Below are positions 6,045-10,599 of a stretch of DNA of 10,599 nucleotides, piece after piece. The stretch comes from DUAG01 sp046756865 (lineage in GTDB: Bacteria; Nitrospirota; Nitrospiria; SBBL01; JAADHI01). The notes below the pieces were generated by a model that had not been told where the DNA came from, ran no database searches, and worked only from the letters and a program-made list of their open reading frames with translations. The position numbers were made by a program, and so were the translations under genes. Every line of letters starts with the position of its first letter. Position 1 is the first letter of the stretch. Where the stretch lies: positions 1 to 10,599 of the forward strand of contig JBHHXE010000074.1 in the NCBI GenBank assembly GCA_046756865.1, read 5' to 3'.

Positions 6045-7129
6045 ACTCCAACAGGAACTTGATGCCCTTCGATCCGAGCTGGACCAACTCAGGGGGCATC
6101 TTTGACCTAACAACCATAGAAGGTCAGATTAAAGATCTGGACGCAGCAGCATCCGAGCCTGATTTTTGGGACGATCCGGAGAAGGCTCAAAAAAAGATCG
6201 CCCTCAAGACAAGGCTTGAAAAAGTCTCAAAACAATGGCGTCTGATTGATGAGCAGTGCGAGGAAACGGCCCTCCTGATTAATCTAAGCAAGGAGGAAAA
6301 CGATGCCTCCGTTGAGAAAGAAATCGAGACCGCGCTCAAGGATTTGCGCCGAGAGATGGATCGGCTCACAATAGAAACCCTCTTCAAGGGCCCCAAAGAC
6401 CTCAATAATGCCATCGTCACTATTCATCCGGGCGCAGGTGGAACCGAATCACAGGATTGGGCCCAGATGCTGATGCGGATGTATCTTCGCTGGAGCGAGA
6501 GGAAAGGGTACGGGGTTGAGACTTTCGATCTGCAGCCCGGGGATGAAGCGGGCATAAAAAGCGCAACTTTTTCTGTCAAAGGATCTTATGCTTATGGCTA
6601 TTTCAAGGCGGAGGCGGGTGTCCATCGCCTTGTCCGGATCTCTCCCTTTGACGCCAACAAGCGGCGGCACACCTCATTTGCATCCGTTTTTGTCTCCCCA
6701 GAAATTGAGGACGACCTGGATGTCGTCATTGATGAGAAAGAGTTACGTGTCGATATCTACCGAGCGAGCGGCGCCGGAGGGCAGCATGTCAACAAAACCT
6801 CTTCGGCGGTTCGCATCACTCACCTTCCAACGGGAACCGTCACACAGTGCCAGAATGAGCGTTCCCAGCTCCAGAACAAGACGGTCGCCATGACCGTTTT
6901 AAAATCACGCCTCTATGAGTTGGAGCAAGAGAAGAAGCAGGAAGCCATGGCAAAAATAACAGGGGAAAAAAAGGAAATTGGGTGGGGAAACCAAATTCGA
7001 TCTTACATCTTCCAGCCCTACCAAATGGTCAAAGACCATAGGACCGGAATAGAAAAAGGAAATGTGGCAGCAGTCATGGATGGCGATCTCGATATCTTTG
7101 TGGAAGGCTATCTGAAACGACCGAAGTAA
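6034..7129 (+). CDS. prfB: Peptide chain release factor 2, with programmed +1 frameshift
   Basis: Recognises UGA and UAA in the ribosomal A site and triggers peptide release. The gene is in two frames. Codons 1-23 (6034-6102) read MLFELQQELDALRSELDQLR then GHL and hit TGA at 6103. Skipping T6103 continues with GAC at 6104 (DLTTIEGQIKDLD...), giving about 364 aa, essentially the E. coli length. In the full product the RF2-type codon-recognition tripeptide SPF falls at about 203-205 (RISPFDANKRRHTSF), and the catalytic GGQ at about 248-250 (RASGAGGQHVNKTSSAVRITH). SPF, rather than PxT, separates it from RF1. Start ATG 6034 follows AGGAGG and overlaps lnt by 11 nt, so translation is probably coupled. 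Regulation is by the frameshift: when RF2 is scarce, less termination at TGA 6103 means more frameshifting and more RF2. Confidence 0.97.
6091..6106 (+). promoter_or_regulatory. prfB: prfB programmed +1 frameshift signal
   Basis: The stretch AGGGGG-CAT-CTT-TGA-C holds the internal Shine-Dalgarno (6091-6096), a 3-nt spacer, the slippery CTT (6100-6102), the in-frame TGA (6103-6105) and the following C. It differs from the E. coli prfB site by a single base in the spacer. The short SD-to-P-site distance is what strains the ribosome and promotes the slip. The downstream frame continues open to the TAA at 7127. Confidence 0.97.
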
Positions 7130-7209
7130 TGCCGATTTTACCGTCATTCCCACAGCACATGGAAGGGAGACCTTCAAAGAACAGACCGGATTTAAAGATA
7201 AATCCCCAA

Positions 7210-7309
7210 GTCTTCTAAAGATAAGGCCAGAGGCATTTTGGGGGATCGAGGCGTACTTTTGTACGTTGAGGAACCAAAAAGGGTGACAACGCAGTATATG
7301 TAGGAAGCC
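7210..7309. repeat. Long imperfect hairpin repeat, copy B
   Basis: Second member of the family seen at 1920-2025. The outer arms 7210-7227 and 7291-7309 pair at about 13 of 18 positions with one bulge. GGC (7225-7227) is followed by GAGG (7230-7233). The variable stem is CATTTTGG (7234-7241)/CCAAAAAG (7274-7281). The apical stem is CGTAC-TTTT-GTACG (7252-7265). GAGGA (7268-7272) is followed by exactly 14 nt and then CAACGC (7287-7292), the same spacing as in copy A. It lies 80 bp downstream of the prfB stop. Confidence 0.7.
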
Positions 7310-7329
7310 CTGACAAGTCGTGAATTGTT

Positions 7330-7375
7330 TTTTCAGGGCAAAAATGCCCCGTTTCTATGTTGCAAACCCTGAAAA
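7330..7375. other. Inverted repeat with a competing inner hairpin
   Basis: TTTTCAGGG (7330-7338) and CCCTGAAAA (7367-7375) are perfectly complementary over 9 bp. A shorter hairpin GGGCA-AAAA-TGCCC (7336-7349), followed by CGTTTCT, uses three of the same bases, so the two cannot form at once. The inner one resembles a weak plus-strand terminator, but it is about 200 nt beyond the prfB stop and lacks a real T-run. Confidence 0.4.
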
Positions 7376-7484
7376 TAGAGGGCTATTCTCTGCGATTTGC
7401 GCCTTGAAACGAAACATTTTATCTCCTGAAAAATTCAATCCAGACTTATCAGAGCTTCCTAAAGACGAATCGGCGGTTTATGTG

Positions 7485-10145
7485 CTATGAACCGCGTTTT
7501 ACTAAGGGCAGCTTGATCGAAATCCGCGTTCCATGACCGGGAGTCGAATCAATAAAAAATGTTCCCCCGGAAAGCTCCACACGCTCCTTCATTCCCAGAA
7601 TGCCGATCCCTCGACGGGACATCGGAGGCGAGGCAAAATAACGCTTCACGTCAAATCCCCTGCCATCATCAGTCATATAGAGATGTAGGTGGATGTCCTT
7701 TTTCTCCAGGGAGATGACAACCGACTCTGCGTTGGCGTGCCTGGAGACATTGTTCATCGCTGCCAGAACAATTCTGTAGAGGAGGGTTTCCAGCCTGGCG
7801 GAAAATCTCTTTTTAGACCCGGAAAGCTGGAGATGGACTTTTGTTCCAGTCTGCTTCGTAAATGTGTCGGCATACCACTGCAGTGTCGCAATGAGTCCCG
7901 ACTCATCAAGAATCGCAGGGCGTAAATCATGCGAGAGCTTCTGGACACCTTCGAGGGTTTTTCCAGCCTGATCAAGGATTTGATTCAGGCGGGCACGGAG
8001 CGCTTCTTCGGGGTTTCCCAATTCTTTCTTCATACACTCCAGGGTATTTTTAATGTTCTTCATATTTTTTCCCGACTCATCCCTTAATTTTCTGGCAATA
8101 CGCCTGCGTTCTTCCTCCTGGATATTTGCCATCGCCGATGAGAGGGATTGTAAGCGTTCCAGATGTTTCTGCACGGCTTGGTGTGCCACTGCATTCTCGA
8201 AGGCATAGGCGATTTGGCTGGCCATGCGCTCAATTCTTTCAATATCCCCTTTGGAAAAACTCCGGAAGTAACGCGTTTCATCCAGGAGAACAACACCGAC
8301 AATCCTTTCCTTTTTGATCAGGGGAATCGAAAAAAGTGAGCGCGACTTGAAGGTCTTAATCCACTTTTTACCTACACGCGCATCATGAGGCGCGTTTTCA
8401 ACAACAATCGGATGCCGATCTCTCGCGGTCATCGGAGCGATCATATTCTCATTCATCTTGTATTCGACTTTCCGAATGGCTTCACTACAATGATCTGACC
8501 CGGCGACCCCCAGAAGGAGGCTCCGCTTATCTTCCACAGAGAAAATATAACAGTTGCTGGCCCCGACCATTTGCTTAAGACTGTTCGCGATCGAAGGAAG
8601 AAGCTGTTCCAGGTGGAGGCTCTTCGCAATCGATTGGCCGACCTCATTGATAACCCTGAGATCCTCGACCTGTTTCCGCATGCCAGCAAACATCTTTGTG
8701 CTTTCAAGAGCGTAAGCTAAGGCCTTCGCCACACGCTTCAGAATTTCAACATCGTCTTTTGTGAAAATCCTGCTTCGGCTGAAAAGGCAAAGTATCCCCC
8801 AAGGACTCCCTGACAACTTTATCGGAATCCCCATATAGGACAAAAGCCCCTCCTCCCCGACCAATCTTTTTTTCAAGGGGGCTTTCGCTTCTTCCGCGAC
8901 AATCAGGGTCGGCGACTTCCTGACAATGACCTTTCCGATGCCCCCGTCCCCAACTTTTACACCATGCTTTTCAAAACGTTCCGCTGTTTCTTCCGCAATA
9001 TGATGCCGGGCTGACAGAAAAAGCCGATTGCTCTTTTCCTCCAGCTTCAAGAGATAGCCCCCATCCATGTCGACGGAAGCGAGCACCTCTTCCAATGCCC
9101 TTTGGAGGATTTCCTCCTCCTTCACATAATGGCTTAAAATGGATAGCGTTGATTCGACGATCCCATGCTCGATGTTTCTACGGACGAGTTCCTTTTCCAG
9201 GGTCTGAATGTCTGTCGCATCCCGACCGCTCAACCTCAGTTGAAGAGGATTTTTCCCCTGTTGGGTCGATGTGAGATCTACTGAAAGGACCCCCTTTAAC
9301 CCACCCTTTTTTACAACCTCCAGATCGAAGGACACCTTGGTTTTCTTGCCTGATTTTAAGGACTTAACCTGATTGGAATACGAAGCCACGCCGTTCGGCG
9401 TCAGGAAACGGGAAAGAGGAAGGTTGGAAATCTTTTCAACCCCATACCCCAGATAATCTGAAAACGGCGGGTTCGACTCAAGAATGCGGCCGTAGCGGTC
9501 GAGCGACACATTAAAGAGCGGTTCTTCTTCTTTTTCTTCACCTTGTTCTTCTACGCGTACCGGAGTTTGTACATGTTGCTGTTCTTCTTTTTTTCCATGT
9601 ATCCGCTCGAGGAGAAAGGGACAGACCAAATTAGAAATCAAGAGGAAGGTTTCCTTATCTTCCGGGCTTAGGGCATTCGGTCTAGAATACGCAATCGAGA
9701 GCGAGCCGAACACTTTGTCTCCGGAACGAAGGGTCGTTCCTGCAAAGCTCTGGACATCAAACCCCCGGATGACCTGGCCGACAAATTTACGGTCTTTTGA
9801 GATTTCGCCCGAGAAAAGCCCCCGGCCTTCCTGCAAAACGATGCTTGGGAGTGATTGCCAGGCGCGGAGGATGGGAACTTCTTTCCCAAAGCCCTTCGGC
9901 ATTCCGTGGTGTGAAACGACGATCCAATCCTCGTGCTTCTCATCACGCCCGAAGAGAAGCAGAAGATCTGCGCCCAGAATCGTTTTTATCTGATTTAATA
10001 GGAGCTCAAGAAAATCGGAAGATGGATGTCCCGATTCCGCATAGTCAGAAAATACCTGCAAAATCGGCTTAATCTTCGCGTAGGCAACGGAGTCGGGAGA
10101 CTTCACCTCGTCCCGCTCCGAAGCGCGCATCGGCTGGTCGGACAT
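7485..10145 (-). CDS. Soluble GAF-PAS-GAF-GAF sensor with degenerate HisKA_3 histidine-kinase module (putative pseudokinase)
   Basis: 886 aa from ATG 10145 (AGGGG 7 nt upstream); the frame also allows ATG 10184 (899 aa, poorer ribosome site). Residues below count from 10184. There are no membrane segments, so it is cytosolic. Domains: GAF about 35-195; charged linker 197-222; PAS about 223-330; GAF about 340-498; GAF about 510-672; a HisKA_3 helix pair about 680-760; HATPase_c about 795-895. The ATP lid glycine motifs are present: DDGRGFD (839-845) and GIGILGMKERVELSGGTF (859-876). The H-box reads EEERRRIARKLRDESG, with Arg701 (AGG at 8084-8082) where the family has the phosphorylated His. 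The N-box reads RIVLAAMNNVSRHA, with Ala808 in place of Glu. LSHDLRPAILDESGL (750-764) is the usual conserved second helix and its His is not the normal acceptor. No response regulator lies beside it. It may be a ligand- or redox-responsive pseudokinase rather than an active kinase. Confidence 0.85.
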   Translation of the reverse strand: MSDQPMRASERDEVKSPDSVAYAKIKPILQVFSDYAESGHPSSDFLELLLNQIKTILGADLLLLFGRDEKHEDWIVVSHHGMPKGFGKEVPILRAWQSLPSIVLQEGRGLFSGEISKDRKFVGQVIRGFDVQSFAGTTLRSGDKVFGSLSIAYSRPNALSPEDKETFLLISNLVCPFLLERIHGKKEEQQHVQTPVRVEEQGEEKEEEPLFNVSLDRYGRILESNPPFSDYLGYGVEKISNLPLSRFLTPNGVASYSNQVKSLKSGKKTKVSFDLEVVKKGGLKGVLSVDLTSTQQGKNPLQLRLSGRDATDIQTLEKELVRRNIEHGIVESTLSILSHYVKEEEILQRALEEVLASVDMDGGYLLKLEEKSNRLFLSARHHIAEETAERFEKHGVKVGDGGIGKVIVRKSPTLIVAEEAKAPLKKRLVGEEGLLSYMGIPIKLSGSPWGILCLFSRSRIFTKDDVEILKRVAKALAYALESTKMFAGMRKQVEDLRVINEVGQSIAKSLHLEQLLPSIANSLKQMVGASNCYIFSVEDKRSLLLGVAGSDHCSEAIRKVEYKMNENMIAPMTARDRHPIVVENAPHDARVGKKWIKTFKSRSLFSIPLIKKERIVGVVLLDETRYFRSFSKGDIERIERMASQIAYAFENAVAHQAVQKHLERLQSLSSAMANIQEEERRRIARKLRDESGKNMKNIKNTLECMKKELGNPEEALRARLNQILDQAGKTLEGVQKLSHDLRPAILDESGLIATLQWYADTFTKQTGTKVHLQLSGSKKRFSARLETLLYRIVLAAMNNVSRHANAESVVISLEKKDIHLHLYMTDDGRGFDVKRYFASPPMSRRGIGILGMKERVELSGGTFFIDSTPGHGTRISIKLPLVKRGS

Positions 10146-10225
10146 TATGGGCCCCTGCTTTCCATACCCCCTTCGATACCGCATGCAAAGACAAGCTCCG
10201 CTTCGCCTCGCCTCAAAGGGATATT

Positions 10226-10246
10226 GAGACGCCTCTCAGGCGCCTC
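10226..10246. other. GC-rich hairpin in the leader of the sensor gene
   Basis: GAGACGCC-TCTCA-GGCGCCTC pairs over 8 positions with one A-C mismatch. It sits about 80 bp upstream of the preferred sensor-gene start and is probably in its 5' untranslated leader. The two arms are also near-identical direct copies (GACGCCTC and GGCGCCTC). No riboswitch class is recognised. Confidence 0.4.
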
Positions 10247-10599
10247 TATGGCAGGATAAACTTATCAAAGTTTTCAACTTAAAGTAACTGTCCAACTCCC
10301 CTGAAATTTCCTTCCGGGTATGGCGCAGTGAAGGGGAGCGTAGGCGTTGACACGCAAGAACCCAAACACCTGGCAAAGCCGGCAAGGAAGCCTAAGCGGG
10401 TAAGTAGAACAATTGCTCACATACATACATTGGCGGAAACCACCAATCTGGTATGCAGACTAGCATACCTCCGTAATAAAAGTCAAAACGACCCGGACAA
10501 TCCAGGATGCAGGATGCTTTCCATATGGTCAACCGAGACGTACTCCCCAAGATCAGCGATTGATCTTGGGGTAAAGCGCATAAGTTGTCTAAAAGACAA
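10247..10599. other. Non-coding, inverted-repeat-rich DNA to the right edge
   Basis: About 350 bp without a credible gene on either strand. In order it contains: AAACTT-ATCA-AAGTTT (10258-10273), possibly in the sensor-gene promoter; CTGGC-AAA-GCCGG (10370-10382); ATTGG-C-GG-AAA-CC-A-CCAAT (10429-10447, one C-A mismatch); GGTATGC-AGACTA-GCATACC (10450-10469); a tandem AGGATGC pair (10504-10517); a perfect 11-bp hairpin (10545-10571); and TTGTCT-AAA-AGACAA (10585-10599), cut at the edge. No tRNA, known riboswitch or transposase was recognised. It could be a structured RNA, a regulatory region for a gene to the right, or a mobile-element end. Confidence 0.5.
10545..10571. other. Perfect 11-bp inverted repeat with 5-nt loop
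   Basis: CCCCAAGATCA (10545-10555), loop GCGAT, TGATCTTGGGG (10561-10571). The pairing is complete, with no T-run on either side, so it is a strong hairpin but not a standard intrinsic terminator. It is the most stable of the small hairpins at this end of the window. Confidence 0.7.

Larger units (their letters stand above)
7130..7484. other. 355-bp gene-free gap between convergent prfB and the sensor gene
   Basis: No coding frame with gene character is visible. From left to right it holds a perfect 7-bp hairpin GGATTTA-AAGA-TAAATCC (7188-7205), hairpin repeat copy B (7210-7309), a 9-bp inverted repeat (7330-7338/7367-7375), and AATAG-AGGG-CTATT (7373-7386). Overlapping the sensor-gene stop is GCGGTT (7473-7478)/AACCGC (7490-7495), followed on the plus strand by GTTTTA. 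None has a long T-run, so no strong intrinsic terminator can be assigned to either flanking gene. Confidence 0.6.

Noticed and set aside
6041..7129. prfB as a simple single-frame gene starting at ATG 6041
   Set aside because: No ribosome site fits this ATG, and the first 21 residues do not resemble RF2. The frameshift signal and the ATG at 6034 explain the locus fully.
7932..7934. His752 in LSHDLRP as the phosphoacceptor
   Set aside because: This His/Asp-Leu-Arg-Pro segment is the ordinary conserved second helix of HisKA_3 modules, which have their acceptor His in the first helix, so it is not a substitute by itself.
7750..8085. Frameshift or sequencing error as the reason for the missing kinase His
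   Set aside because: The flanking residues on both sides (RRRIARKL and RDESGKNM) stay in the correct frame and match the family, and the codon is AGG, not a single-base variant of a His codon.
10320..10415. Possible cyclic-di-GMP (GEMM-I) riboswitch, from GGCAAAGCC ... GCCTAAGCGGGTAAGTAG
   Set aside because: The order of elements is loosely similar, but the first stem with its GNRA loop and the GGTAGC-GGG-TTACC portion are missing, and the spacing is wrong.
10310..10599. Group II intron 5' end or IS terminus
   Set aside because: No GTGYG-type intron boundary, domain V or reverse-transcriptase frame is visible, and no transposase or flanking duplication can be seen.
1..10599. CRISPR arrays, tRNA or rRNA genes, prophage or defence genes
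   Set aside because: No regularly spaced direct repeats, no tRNA cloverleaf with a T-arm, no rRNA core sequence and no phage or defence protein signatures were found on either strand.

Overview
This is a chromosomal window from a Gram-negative bacterium. The evidence is a periplasmic metal-binding protein with a signal peptide, an apolipoprotein N-acyltransferase (Lnt), and a large soluble GAF/PAS sensor protein. The lnt-prfB pairing and the style of the dispersed hairpin repeats recall Nitrospirota or the former Deltaproteobacteria. That placement is a low-confidence inference; no rRNA or tRNA is present to settle it.

Layout, left to right. (1) The 3' part of a malic enzyme gene (+), cut by the left edge. 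(2) A metal-uptake ABC operon on the minus strand, transcribed znuA-znuC-znuB. It converges on the malic enzyme gene with only 21 bp between stops. A 106-bp hairpin repeat lies between znuC and znuB. (3) A 120-bp divergent control region, counted from the preferred znuA start. (4) A plus-strand group: an exported DUF3105-like protein, lnt, then prfB (release factor 2). prfB overlaps the end of lnt by 11 nt and carries the classic programmed +1 frameshift. (5) A 355-bp gap with a second diverged copy of the hairpin repeat and several smaller hairpins. (6) A large minus-strand GAF-PAS-GAF-GAF protein with a HisKA_3/HATPase_c-like C-terminus. (7) About 410-450 bp of apparently non-coding DNA, rich in inverted repeats, up to the right edge.

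How they fit together: the znu genes form one high-affinity zinc (or manganese) importer. Lnt completes lipoprotein maturation, and prfB terminates translation at UGA/UAA and regulates itself. These two are housekeeping genes and probably co-transcribed with the DUF3105-like gene.

The least ordinary items are two. First, the sensor protein has Arg where the phosphoacceptor His should be and Ala where the N-box Glu should be, yet keeps its ATP-binding glycine boxes; it looks like a histidine-kinase-derived pseudokinase. Second, the two hairpin repeats keep the same short motifs at the same spacing while their variable stems differ in sequence and still pair. I saw no CRISPR array, transposase, prophage gene or defence system.
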